NCBI GenBank assembly: GCA_008828725.1
Contig: MEHQ01001874.1
Span: forward strand, 62,001 to 126,000
Origin: Saccharina japonica
Taxonomy: Eukaryota > Sar > Phaeophyceae > Laminariales > Laminariaceae
Length of the DNA stretch: 64,000 nt
Direction of reading: 5' to 3'
Positions 25,901 to 37,042 of the stretch are shown in pieces (positions within the stretch are counted from its first letter, which is position 1; the number at the start of each line of letters is the position of its first letter). A program made the position numbers and the translations under genes. The notes beneath the pieces were generated by a model. It had not been told where the DNA came from. It saw only the letters and a program-made list of their open reading frames with translations, and ran no database searches.

Positions 25901-28900
25901 GCACTGCAAAACGCCGGGAGCGTGTGTCTATACATTTAAAAAAAAATCAGTGTTGTTGGTTTATTTGCCAGCTGACAATGGTACATATAAAAGATGAAAC
26001 AAATTGTGTGGTGTAGATAACGTAGATTTCGTTAACATCGACTAACATTGTACATACGTTTGTCATGTGTTCAGGGATGCTTGAGAAGTGTACGACGATG
26101 GTATGATTGAAATAAGAGCGGCATAATGTCAGATGACAAACAAATGGAAGAATATTTAATGATTAATTCAATTTCTCACGAGGCACACACATATATACAT
26201 CTATAATCGACAACAGGTTCAGCCTGGAATTTTCAACTGTGAATTAAAAAATAATCAGGACGCGTGCTGTATAGCATGTATGTGTTTCACAACGTTTCTC
26301 TATTGCTTTCCCTGTTATATTTATGGCGGTTTCTCGATTGTGCCTGGCGTAGGGTGCACTGCTGGGGAAGCGAGGCGGACAACCGTCGCAACCTCGGCGT
26401 GTACGCCGACATGCAGCACCGACACATCTCCGCCGGAGGTAAGAAAAAGCAAGCACATCTACTCTGTGTACGGAAAATGTATACGTAGACCATTTTGGTT
26501 GCATTGAATGTTCCTAGAGCGATGGCAATGGGAACGCAAACATATATGAGAACGTGTCGAGTCTCAGATCCTCTTGAAGAACGAAAAACAACTTCGGGGA
26601 AAGATTGATGGCTATTTTGTTTTGCTTCAAACATGTTGCTGTTTTGCCAGCCGAGAAGTATCAGGGGATACTTGGGGTCTGTGTTGTACATACCTTCGAC
26701 TAAATATTATTTTATTATAATCCTGGCCAGCGCCCGCCACGTATCACCGGTCATCGCGCGAGCAAAGCAGTGAGTTCATAAGGTGGGTGTAACCCTTTAT
26801 GAGCGCGCCCTATTCAGGATTCATGCCGCAGTCGTTTGTTGTTTAAACCGAAATGCTTGTCGAAAACTCGGAACCTCGGCGTTTCGAACTGAATATACAT
26901 GTCGCCGACGTTTTCGTGAGCCAGTCTTTGCCTTGACATCTTCCCCTCAATATGTTTTCAACAATTACCGAACATTGGGAACTTTTTCTGCAAAGAATCG
27001 TGATCATAAGATGCGGTACTGAAAACACATTATTTTCTTGCAGGTATCTTTGAAGTTTCAACTCATTAATACAACGCTGCCGGTGTTATCGCTCACATTA
27101 ATAGCGCGCAGGCACAAGTGTAAGGGCCCTTTGTTTATTCATGACAGTATGATCCCCAATAGGTTGTTACCGGTATATTCATAATACTAACCACCGTGTA
27201 CGGTAATATCAGGACAGTTTCAAAATCCTTACTGGTAGTACCCGAATCGGATATAACATTATTTGCAAGGAGGGTTTCGATGTAACCAGTATAGCTTAAA
27301 TATCCAAGCGATCCTTGAGTTAGCAACCATGATTTACGGAAATGGACGGACCGTTCGCATATTGGCTTTTTAAACTGGAAGAGCGCTTGTATGAACAACC
27401 TCTCTTCGCGGAAATGTAACGGCCGTTGGTGCGAACATATTTATGCTCGAACAGCCGTCACAATATCAAGCACGTTTCGCGGAAATGTGGGGACCGTTAA
27501 GAAAAGGATACTCACAGTAGTACTCAAACGGCTCGTATGTAAATATCCACTGTGTAAGGAAACTTAAAGACCCTTTGGATGTTTGTTATTAGTGTATACT
27601 GAAACGGTGCTCACATTACCAACCACTCACTCTGTACGGAAATAAAAAACGGTTTGGATATTCGTGTGAACATCCGAACGATACACCCATATATACTCGT
27701 ACCTATACCACGCAAGACAGCACGTACCACACACTCCTCTCCACTGGAACGGAGCGGTCGAGCGAGATCCTTAAGATATATCACGTGTTTACTCTCTACT
27801 GTCGTTCACGCGCTGAACACATCCTCGCCGTCGTTTCGTTCAGGGGCTCACACTTGCGGAGTGCTGCTGGACCGCACCGCCTACTGCGTGGGAGACGCGG
27901 ATCAGGCCAGTCTCCCGGAGGTGCGTGAGCCTTGTCGTTGTCGCTGCGGATGTCGTGTTGCAGTAGGGTGTTGGACCTGAAGCAGGTTGTTGAGCCTGCA
28001 ATAGAGTGTTGGACCTGCAGTAGGTTGTTGCACCAATCCAGCGGTAGGGACGGTGCGGAGTTTTCTGAGTTTCTTACGGGATGAGCTCAACATCTCACCC
28101 CTGAAACATGACGTCGACGTAATTTGTTTGCGTGACACGTCCAACGATTCCACGCGTTACGTAGACGCATGAGGAGGCAGAGGTGCGCCCTGTGTGTTTG
28201 CTGATTGAGGCTGGTCACCTGACGAGATCTGTACCTTCCCCTCGAAAACTCATTTTTGGAGGAGAATTGGTGAGGTACCCGATGAAGTACCCGATGGCCT
28301 GACAAAAAAGTAAACTAATGTTGCAACTTAAGAATGAAGTACCAGGTTGATACAGAGAAATAAGCAATCGCTTGACCATAAACACGTATATGTATGCTTA
28401 AAAAAATGTCCCACTATCCCGTACTTGCTCGCTTACAATGCTCAATCCACCCAACGTTTTTGAGCGAGAAGATGCAGCCCTTACCATCGGATGAGTTGTG
28501 GTTGTTTTGTTTGTTGTTGTTGTTGTTGTTGTTGTTGTAGTAGGCTGTTGCCGTTGCAGTAGGTTTCTTTTCTGGAGGTGGTGGTGTTGTTGGTTTTAAT
28601 ATTGTTATCGACGCAGGAGGCTGTTATCGTTGGAGTTGGTTTGTGATCTTGATGTGATTGTGTGGTTCGTGTCTGAGCAACAGTGATGATGGTGTGGAGG
28701 TCACGATGAAGATACCCCCACCATAGCTCGTTTCCGTGAAACCTAGCGCGTGGTAACAACCAGAACAGGCAACGTGATGAACAAATGCGAGCCGATTGGT
28801 CAAACACACAACCGCCAACGAATACGTGTAGTCAGCACACCGTGAAATCCATGGACTGTGAGCCACCATTCGCCTACTGACAATCTAAGTCGGTATATAT

Positions 28901-31900
28901 ATTTATCGTGCAGAGGTCGTTGGACCTGTGCCTTGCAGATAAAAATACTCCCGGATTACATGTCTTGCAGAGTCTTCGGTGTATCAGGGATGAGGCTGGT
29001 GTGCGCCATCAGTCAAGCAGCTTTGCTGAGTGCTGTGTAGACCCCTCCGGTAGTCATGACCTTGAATTTCGATGATTCAACAGGTACTGGAGCCGGGGCA
29101 TACCAAGGCCCGACCCAGTCTCTGTAGATCCCATGCAGTCACACATTTCAACCTTGGGGCATTGGTACGAGTGTATGTAACGAACACCTAACTAACCCCT
29201 CTTCCCGCCCTCGCTTACCTTCCACCCGTGTCATGTTTCCTATCCGCGCCCCATCCTCCGCCTTCCCCCGCCCCCCCCGGCCGCCAACACAACGCAACCC
29301 CACATCCCAAACCTATCGTGTCAACACAAAACCCCAAACAACACGCAGGAGTACGCCTCAACCGAATTCACGATGCTCGAGGCCGGCGGGGGGTTCTCGT
29401 ACGGCCTGGTGAAGGGGTCCAAGGATCTCATCGCCTTCGGGCCCGGAAATTCTACCATTCCCCTAACGCCTCCCTCGGGTTTCCGGAGTGTCAAGACTCT
29501 ATCGGTGGGTGGTAACTAATTGAATGTAACCTTGCAAGATTTTCGACCCAGCGTTTAATTTGTAAATTTACCACACCCTGTACAACTACAACAATTTTTA
29601 GTTGTCTGCCAGACAATTACTGTTTAAAAAGGTTGTGCAACTAGTTGTCTGTAGACAACTACTGTTTGGAAAAGTTGTGCAACTACAGGGCAAGCACAGC
29701 AGGCTTATACCAGCAGGTATGCCTATCTTGTAGAGCTGGTGGAGATATGATTATGTATTTTGAACTCTTCGGTATTTTTTGGTTGCCACCGAAAAAACTA
29801 AGATCGAAAATAAAATTCCACGAAAAAAAGAGGCCTAACTTTCATGCAGACCCCTGTAGTTGTCTGTAGTCAACTACTGTTTGGGAAAGCTGTGCAACAC
29901 GTTGTCTGCAGAAAACTACTGTTTGAAAACGTTGTGCAACCAGTTGTCTGTAGACAACTACCATTTAAAAATGTTTTGCAACTAGTCGCCTGTAGACAAT
30001 TACTGTTTGGAAAACTTGTGCAACTAGTTGTCTGTAGACAACTACTGTATGAAAACGTTGTGCTACTAGTTGTCTGTAGACAACTACTTTTTGGGAAATC
30101 TGTGCAACTAATTGTCTGCAGACAACTACTTGATGAGAAACCCTGCAACCAGTTGTCTGTAGACAACTACTGTTTAAAAAACTTGTGCAACTAGTTGTCC
30201 GCAGCCAACTACAGGGTGAAAAACCTATGCAACTAAATGTTTAGGGACATTTATTGAGTAGTTGCGGCCGTGCACAACTATTAGTTGTCTGATTAGTTGT
30301 CTGCGAACAACAACCTACGTGTACATTGTTCGACATGTGCTACTCCCATTCGCCGTACCAAAGGAAAACCATTGCTTATGGCCTTCCCATCTCCCCCGTG
30401 ATTGCATCTATTTTATCGTTTTCGTGAGTGTGCCGCCCAGAACGCGTGCAAAAAAAGCATTACCCAACACCCACCGAAAGCCGCACCTCACCCCCCCCCA
30501 TTATATTTCTGCCCCATCATACATATGAGGAGAGATTGCGTTAATTCGTGTCGACAAATATCAGAACAGAGGCGAGCTTTAAAAGGCCTCTCGACTATCA
30601 ATAGCAAGACATAATCGCAACTCGGCCAGGCCGCTATCACGCGCCGCCCTCCGCCGGATTTCTCTACAAGTCTGATGTTGCAACTCCGGCTCCACTTCGT
30701 CGGTGGGGTCCAACGGACCAAACACGCCGTCGAGCTGTGCCAGCCCCGGCATGGGGTTCGACAACCGCCCGGGGAACTTGGTGTGCACCACGTCATGGCC
30801 CAGCTTCGGGATCTCCGCAGGAATGAGGCTCAGGTTACCGTCCAAAAACAGCACACCCTGTACAACTACAACTACTACGTACTGTTCGAACAAGTTGTGC
30901 AACTAGTTGTCTGTAGGCAACTACTGCTTGGAAAAGTTGTGCAACTAGTTGTCCGTAGACAACTACTGTTTGAAAACGTTGTGAACTACTGTAGTTGTCT
31001 GTAGACAACTACTGTTTGAAAATGTTGTGCAATTACTGTAGTTGTCTGTAGACAATTACTGTTTGAAAATAAGGTGCAACTAGTTGTCTGTAGACGACTA
31101 CTGTTTGGAAATATTGTGCAACTACTGTAGTTGTCCTCAGATAACTACTTGATGCAAAACCTATGCAACTCGTTGTTCAGGGACAACTACTGAGCAGTTG
31201 CGGCCGCGCACAACTATTAGTTGTAGTTGTTAGTTGTAGTTGTACAGTGTGTGAAATTTACATGGGTGTCGTTTTGAATGTTATTTGATGCCACCTCCTG
31301 ACCGGGAATATACTATCCGCTTGACATTCATATCAGAGTTAAAACGGGTTTAGGTATATACTCTCGACTGGATAGGTAGTATTGAGATAGACGGAGAGAT
31401 TGGAATGTAAAACCAGGATGCTCCGTGCTGACTAAAGAAGCCCCTTGCGAATATTTGGTTCATCGGGTATTTAACATCAGGATGCTGTTTGCATGTTTAG
31501 TGACGCCAGAGCTGTGAGTAGGATCTACCGATTGGAATGTCACATCGGAAAGGTCCGTCAGACAACTTACTCATTATCATCGAGGTCGACACGTCCATTG
31601 CCGAAGATAACGCTAAGAGCGTCGTCGGCCAGCCAACTCTCTTTTGGCGAAGCCAGCCGATTTATATCAAGCAATCGAAGCTCGCCGTATTGGCGCCCCC
31701 TTCCCGGCCAAGGAACCTGCGACAAAAAAAGACAAAGCATGACGTGCAATCAACACATCTTCATTTTGGCATGGAAACTCAACATGTCAGATAGTTGGAC
31801 TCCCGTGGTGGGCACAAGCCCCTTAAGAATTATAGTCAGATTTTGATGTTTACGGACAGTGCAGTACTCGTACATGAAATACGTCAAGGGCTGATCAGAC

Positions 31901-32084
31901 GACATCGAACCGTTTGTTCCAACGTATTGCCTGTTCGCTTCAACAGATCGCCGCCGGCGGGACCCACGTTTGCGCCACGGGGCGGCGCAACTTCTCGGCG
32001 ATCCAGAGGGGCGAGCCGATCAAGGGGGCGTGGTGCGCGGGTAACGATGGCGAGGAAGTCACCGGGATCTCCGACCAGGCCTAA
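19986..32084 (+). CDS. Secreted RCC1-like beta-propeller protein, copy 1 (7 exons)
   Basis: Exons: 19986-20086, 22449-22557, 25465-25688, 26353-26438, 27844-27920, 29349-29504, 31947-32084 (stop TAA). All introns are GT-AG and the phases close to 891 nt, 296 residues. The start in AAGATGGCC opens a signal peptide (MAMLTRFAALTAFFAGASA). Six blades follow with the RCC1/BLIP-II pattern AGGxHxCG...CWG: TAGQFFSCG/VECWG, ISGGGFHVCG/GYCVA, MSAGGQHSCG/VHCWG, ISAGGAHTCG/AYCVG, LEAGGGFSYG/IAFG, IAAGGTHVCA/AWCAG. Five blades have a Cys pair; blade 5 has Tyr and Phe instead. Known of the family: such repeats form ring propellers used for protein or ligand binding. Inference: an extracellular or secretory-pathway binding protein, not a nuclear exchange factor, because of the signal peptide and Cys pairs. 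The ligand is unknown. Intron 6 holds a large transposon. The tandem partner lies 6.5 kb downstream. Confidence 0.85.
22137..22368 (+). mobile_element. Family-C MITE with an insertion, intron 1 of gene 1
   Basis: Starts AGTACAGGACGCCTAAT and ends near TTATTAGCTGTCCCTACT. About 60 bp with CATAGTAAGTAGAATCTACG interrupts the left part; a similar segment follows the family-A MITE at 8172-8212. Confidence 0.6.
22876..23390 (+). mobile_element. Family-A MITE split by a family-B insertion
   Basis: Family-A blocks TCTGAGGGTGGTCACTTAAT and CTCACCAAAAAACTG lie left of a family-B copy (22979-23224). GATTTTGGGTTAAGGGCCTC and GTACCTCTTTCGTTGCACG lie right of it. In intron 2 of RCC1-like gene 1. Confidence 0.6.
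22979..23224 (+). mobile_element. Family-B MITE inserted in a family-A MITE
   Basis: Ends CATCCCACGGTAGGGGCGCA and ACCCCTACCGTGGGATTG. Nested in the family-A copy 22876-23390, so it is the younger of the two. In intron 2 of RCC1-like gene 1. Confidence 0.7.
27150..27660 (+). repeat. Degenerate tandem repeat in intron 4 of gene 1
   Basis: Units of roughly 70-90 bp with the core CGGAAATGTAxGGACCGTT followed by an AACGG..CTTAC part. The same array is in intron 4 of gene 2 (42660-43070). Confidence 0.6.
28040..28496 (+). mobile_element. Family-B MITE, diverged, intron 5 of gene 1
   Basis: Starts GCGGTAGGGACGGTGCGGAG and ends GCAGCCCTTACCATCGGATG. Interior GAGCTCAACATCTCACCCCT and GACGTCG.CGTAATTTGTTTG. 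The copy at 43376-43632 has the same diagnostic changes and lies in the same intron of gene 2. Confidence 0.6.
28495..28680 (+). repeat. GTT-rich intronic repeat, intron 5 of gene 1
   Basis: TTGTTGTTGTTGTTGTTG with GTTGCCGTTGCAGTAGG. The same kind of sequence fills 44000-44350 in intron 5 of gene 2. Confidence 0.6.
29572..31253. mobile_element. Composite hAT-like element, GTTGTCTGTAGACAAC-motif family
   Basis: The 21-bp terminal repeats begin CACACCCTGTACAACTACAA (left) and CACACACTGTACAACTACAA (right, inverted) and differ at one base. Perfect 8-bp TSD AAATTTAC at 29564-29571 and 31254-31261. Two arrays (29590-30310 and 30870-31250) repeat the palindromic GTTGTCTGTAGACAAC followed by TACTGTTTGAAAA. 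Between them are about 540 bp with an LRR-like coding fragment on the minus strand. A second left end, CACACCCTGTACAAC, occurs at 30852, so the insertion looks like two elements flanking host DNA that moved as one. Intron 6 of gene 2 lacks it. Confidence 0.85.
30579..30851 (-). pseudogene. LRR-like coding fragment inside a transposon
   Basis: The minus strand reads LFLDGNLSLIPAEIPKLG and continues in frame for about 90 codons to a TAA. The opening matches a leucine-rich repeat (LxLxxNxLxxIPxEI). The remainder is hydrophilic and Arg-rich. It starts directly at an internal copy of the element's terminal sequence (30852) and lies within the hAT-like insertion 29572-31253, which itself sits in intron 6 of RCC1-like gene 1. 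The likeliest reading is a 3'-terminal exon of a host LRR gene captured by the transposon. Nothing suggests that it is expressed. Confidence 0.55.
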
Positions 32085-32297
32085 ACCCAAAGTCGGTATC
32101 TATCGGCGTATGGCACGATTGGTCGTGTTTGTTCCTTGGCCTGGTTTGCGTGTTTTATTGTGGTAGTTCGTAACAGGTTTGACCATACGGGGGTGGACCA
32201 AGAGTTGTGGTTCACCAGTACAGACATGGGTTGGTTTGTCTCGACCCGACTCTGGCGCCCAAGGATAGTAGAGTGGCTATAACATCAGCAGCGGTAT

Positions 32298-32470
32298 GAG
32301 TAGTAGTAGTAGTAGTAGCAGCAGCAGCTGTCACAACGACGGTACCACCAGTTGCAGGAGAAGCATCAGTAGCAACTGGAACAGCAGGGGTAGCTAGGGC
32401 AGCAGTTGCCGCAGCAGCGGCAGCAACAGCAGCAGCAGCAGCAGCAGTAATCTACGGCAGCAGCAGCGGT
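32298..32470 (+). repeat. AGT/AGC imperfect trinucleotide repeat, 3' flank of gene 1
   Basis: AGTAGTAGTAGTAGCAGCAG and CAGCAGCAGCAGCAGCAGCA tracts separated by decayed units. A weaker AGCAGCAT/CAACAG stretch occupies the matching place after gene 2 (about 47880-47940). Confidence 0.7.
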
Positions 32471-33358
32471 ATCAGCTGGGGAAAATATTAACAGGTCTAT
32501 GTCCTATTTCGACCTTTATTGGCATAGTGAAGGGCACCAAACGGATCGCTATAGTATAGCTCGTTTCGCACGAAATACCTGGAACGCCTGTCTGTATATA
32601 TGGCAATTTCCTGATTTCCGAGAAAGACTAGCGGTCGCCGTGTTGTGTGGGAAAACTTGATAAGACAGGGTTTGCGACAACTTCTCACCTCCGAGAGGTG
32701 ATCGGTTCCAACTTGATGATTTACGGTAAATATCTTTAACGGTAGGTGTATCACTGATGCCTGGTATGTATGGTATGTATTATGTACTGTAGCAAATTTC
32801 GTGTTGCCGGATGCGGGGTATATAATCTGCAACGTTTTGCACATATTTCCTGGGGTGCGCACGTGTTTGCTCGGATCGTGCACAATCTTTCGCAGCGGCA
32901 CGCGCTGATCAAGGACATCTTCAAGTTAATCAATATATATATGTTAAGTACGAATGTCAAAGGAATATCGCACACTTGCACACGTCGCTGTCGAAGACGT
33001 GGCATATTATTACGCGTGGCTATATCACGAATCGTGGATGAATTGCGGGAGTACTGTATGGACACATACAAACAGAAACAAGTAAAACAGTACCTACCGT
33101 CAAAGGCCCCGCCATACAGACTACACAGGAGTGATCCGTACAATAAATATCCAGCTCCGCCCTCACATAAAGACGGGCCAAAGTTTTGCATCAAAGCTCA
33201 GGTCGCATCGTTGACATTATCGACTGCCTCTCGGGGAGGCAGAATTTACACTCCAGAACGGCAAGCCAAACTAGGTAAATCCTTGACGTTTAAAACGAAA
33301 CCCCAGCTTATAGGAAATCCGGTATAGAGGCAGAGTTGAATATTGTTTTTGGAACTAT

Positions 33359-33604
33359 GACGCATGCTACGATAGAGGTGTACCATGTTGTTTCTGAGCT
33401 CCTCGCGTAAGGAGCGTCATTTCTCACCGAAAAAAATGATTTTGGAGAAAACAAAGTGCTGCCGGATGCGACATCTCATGAACGATGTATATCCTGAAAC
33501 AATATTCGTCACAAAAATGAATGTCCGACGAATTTGGGTTAAGGAGCCCGATCGTTCATAAAACGATTCAGCAAAAAAGTGCTACCTCTACCGTAGCACG
33601 CGTC
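33359..33604 (+). mobile_element. Family-A MITE
   Basis: Complete ends GACGCATGCTACGATAGAGG and CCTCTACCGTAGCACGCGTC, with TAT on both sides. Interior GAGCTCCTCGCGTAAGGAGC and TTTGGGTTAAGGAGCCCGAT. Confidence 0.7.
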
Positions 33605-34874
33605 TATACGCGCACTGATTTCCAAGCATTTAATCGCCCAAATCAAGGGTGCAGCTCTTCAAAAAGGTGTTGCGAAACTCTATGTTACACACATCGAACA
33701 TGGCATATATTTCAAGCACGTGATGCTCATCTAGATCGTTAAGGGAAGGTATGTAGGCCCCCTAGTGTCTGATATTTCTCTCGCGGTACCGAGTTCTATC
33801 CATTATTCTGCATTGTCCAATCACAACATACTTCCCGGGGTGGACCTCTTGTATATACAGAACCTGGTGCACAACACCTCGGAACAGTGAGGTTATGGTC
33901 TAGATTTTCCAGATCGTACACTATCTGTTAAGTTAAGCTAGATTGTGGTATATCTGCTGTAGATCGTGATATATCTGGTGATATGTTTCATGGTATTACT
34001 GGTCTAGATCGTGATATATCTATCGAGATCGTAATATATATATATAGCCCATAGCAGTCTCAACAACTACCACTCGTCGCTCAGAGGAAGCGCATCCATC
34101 GTCGCGTATATACCTGGTATATGCCATATACCTCTTATACCGTATTCATATCAAGGGCGCTCGTAATAGGCTTTTTTGAAAGCTCAAGTCGAAAAACGTC
34201 ACAATAGAAAATTAACCGGAGCGCTGTGATCAGGACGATTCAGCAGTAGAACGAAACGTGTTTCATTTTCAATGTGTATGTACGTACTGCTGCAGTTATT
34301 TTATTTTTGCGTACGGTCCGCTAACGCGAGTTATCGAGACGGTGCGCCTTAAACTCCTACCGACACACAAACTACCCTGATACTGACATACTGAATGTAC
34401 TTTGCGGCTCACGATTGTGTTCCGCCCAAAAGCTTTGACCACCGAGTACGATAAAATAGTATTATGCATAGCACCAACCAAGCCCCAACTACAGAAGCAC
34501 TCGAAACTCCTCCCTACCTGGTACGGATCGCGGCGAACATACTCTCGCATTGAGGCCTTCCCATTCTTCCACTGATTACAAAATCGGGGACCTCCATCAA
34601 ATTGCGGACTCACATGACCTGAGCGCTCCCACATGCACCACTCTGCGTATAACTGCCGAAAACCACTTCCTCGAAAAAGCGAGCCACCAGATCGCTGTTG
34701 TGACCTCCCCCTATAACCAATACCGTACACTACCCCCTTAAACGGTCTCCTCGCCATGTGGGCTACCAAAACACTGTGACTTCGTTCTTACCAGTCACAA
34801 GACGCCGGTATGCTGCCTTCTCGCCACAGTGAGCCACTCAAACATTTTGAACTGGCTCTTCTTACCAGAGGCCA

Positions 34875-35142
34875 GGCATGCTACGATAGAGGTGCACCTT
34901 ATTGTCAATATGGCTCCTGATTTGGAAAGACCAGTATTCTATATAGAAATATAAAAAGAACTGGTTTTGAAAAAGTATGGAAAGGGAAACCCAACGAACC
35001 GTTCAATGTTCGTTTGATGTCCGTACAGCGATAATATCGATTAAAACGGATGACATTCCGACGACATTGTGTTGAGGACACCCCCCGTTCTTCCGAAAAC
35101 AAAAAACTCTTGGTAAGTGCCTCGTGCCCTTATCGTAGCACG
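34875..35142 (+). mobile_element. Family-A MITE, diverged interior
   Basis: Ends GGCATGCTACGATAGAGGTG and CCCTTATCGTAGCACGGCC. The interior has largely lost the family blocks. Confidence 0.5.
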
Positions 35143-35263
35143 GCCTCGCCAACACACGACACCCACCCGTAAACCGCCTTCCCGCCAAAGCTAGCCATCA
35201 AACTCCTGTGTGTGGTGTCTCACAAAATAACGCTTCAGCGTTCTCGGGTAATATGGCCTGCAC

Positions 35264-35425
35264 AGTACAGGACACATATTAAGAAGCAAATAGTCTAGTC
35301 GAGGCTGGGTTTCATATTTGAGACAGGGCGTTTTTAACACTAACTTCAAGATAACGACTCCCAAAATTCCTATTCTCCTCTAAATCCCAGACTGGCTTTC
35401 TCATTAGCCCGTTTGTTATGAAGTG
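35264..35425 (+). mobile_element. Family-C MITE, right end eroded
   Basis: Starts AGTACAGGACACATATTAAG; interior GAGGCTGGGTTTCATATTTG and AACGACTCCCAAAATTCCTA. Confidence 0.6.
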
Positions 35426-35547
35426 GCATGGATATTTCACTATATGTTTTATTCCAGTGGCCACCTGACAATGTGCAGCTTTTTCTACTATCATCATACC
35501 ATTCTGTTCGAGTATCATCGTGGTTGGTATATACCCTTGGCAAGCCG

Positions 35548-35888
35548 TTTTTTTTTGTTTTTTGTTTTTGTTTTCATCCCATTTATTATCTTCGCCCTTC
35601 CGTCTCTCCCGCCCTAGTCGTAACTCAGATCCGGGGTGACAAAGTAGGCTCCTCTCCCTCCTCCCCCACTACGGTTCTTGCCTTGATTTGTATCGCGCAG
35701 AGGGTTCAGCCTTCCCAACGCTCGTCGACTTTCATCGAATTTTGCTAACTCACGCTCTCGCGCTTTCTGCTAGTCAAGATACTTTTTGCGAGAAATAGTG
35801 CCTAAGAGCATGCACTCGGCGGGGCTCGAACTCGCTTTCTTGACGCTTACAGGCTTCGTGGTTACCTGCTAGCCCACCGGGGCGACCG
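35548..35888 (-). mobile_element. tRNA-derived SINE, copy 3
   Basis: Minus-strand A box TGGGCTAGCAGG and B box GTTCGAGCC. The body has AACTCAGATCCGGGGTGACA and AAGTAGGCTCCTCTCCCTCC, closely matching copy 2. The 3' end is A-rich on the minus strand. The head abuts dispersed repeat R. Confidence 0.75.
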
Positions 35889-35889
35889 T

Positions 35890-37042
35890 ATGGCACAGGC
35901 TTGAGCTGGCGGTGGCTAGACCTCCTGGCTGGCGCTCGGAACAGTCATAAATAGGTTGATGTTAAAACGCGCCCATTGCGGGCAAGAAACGCTCACTAAA
36001 AACAATGGGCTTCGTGACGTCCATGCCTAAAATGGTACTTATCCTCGTTGAAGACAAGAGAAGATCAAACAAGATCAGATGGGGGGAGAGAAAGGAGAGA
36101 TAAATAAGAGTGAGCACAGAGAGGTGCCCAGCCTTGCTCGGTGTCTCGGCGTATACAAAACCTATACGTACGCTCGAAAAGCAATGAGCTTCTAGACTGT
36201 CACGAACGGTCCTTGATATCTATAACAAAGCGAACAGTCTTGGTCGCGGGTGTGGGTATCGGAACCTTCTAAAATATTCCACATCTACGCAGACCTTCTC
36301 TCCTAGAGAAAGTGCATTGCTTTCTGTTACAAAGAGTCAGTGCTTCCATTTCTGGTGTTAGGCTGTTTCTTAAGGAAGTTCGATTTGTTTCAGTTCGATT
36401 TGTTTTTTTCAGCTCATTATTGATGTTTTTGACCGGGAACGCGGGCTAATCGGCCGTGCGCTTCTCGGGATGAGTGCGCCCAACATCTCAGAGGTATCCA
36501 ACGCAAAAATCCGCTTCTCCATCGAAGCATTTTCAAGTTCTTGAGGTATGTGGCATTTCGAATAATATCCAACAAATAACATTCCAGAGGCACAAACTAT
36601 TCAAAATTCCCGTAATTTCTGACTGGAAAGTACCTTCAAATTGTATTTGATGTCGATTGTTCGATTTGTGAAAAAGCTGGATATTTCAAACTGCTTCGAT
36701 GAAGAAGCGGATTTTTTCGTGGGGTACCTGTGGGATGGTAGAAGAATGCATTCCAAGAAGCGCACGACCCTTTCGACGGCGTTCCGGGTCAAAAACATCA
36801 ATAAATGGCCGAAAAAAACAAATCGAACTGAAACAAATCGAACTTCCTTAAGAAACAGCCTTACTCTACCTGGCGTATCTTATATATTTGCTATGAAAGC
36901 ACACTGCTGCCACGATGCACAATGAAGCTAATGTGTAGTTTCCAGTGAACACGAAGTCCGTAGATGACGGAACAACTATTGAATAGTAGCTGATACTGAA
37001 GATGGATCACGACAACAGGCTCACGTTACCTACTTCTTAACA
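35890..37042 (+). repeat. Dispersed repeat R, copy 2 (carries the Harbinger-like element)
   Basis: Same repeat as 14712-15276, about 650 bp once the 36361-36860 insertion is removed. Its left end directly adjoins the tRNA-like head of a SINE at 35888. Nothing in it looks coding. Confidence 0.6.
36361..36860. mobile_element. Harbinger-like (PIF) non-autonomous element with 50-bp TIRs
   Basis: The first and last 50 bases (36361-36410, 36811-36860) are perfect inverted complements, beginning GGCTGTTTCTTAAGGAAGTT. A TTA duplication flanks it (36358-36360 and 36861-36863). A 3-bp TTA/TWA target and G-rich ends are typical of PIF/Harbinger elements. The related repeat at 14712-15276 has the empty site GTTACTCTAC (about 15160), which confirms the boundaries. 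Perfect long TIRs suggest a recent insertion. No transposase is present. Confidence 0.87.

Noticed and set aside
31250..31260. CRISPR-like impression of the regular GTTGTCTGTAGACAAC repeats at 29590-31250
   Set aside because: Spacing and repeat sequence are degenerate, spacers are not unique, and the arrays are bounded by transposon ends with a TSD in a eukaryotic intron.
32770..33327. 185-codon + strand frame
   Set aside because: No domain, no signal peptide and no splice context; within chance length for 64 kb in six frames.
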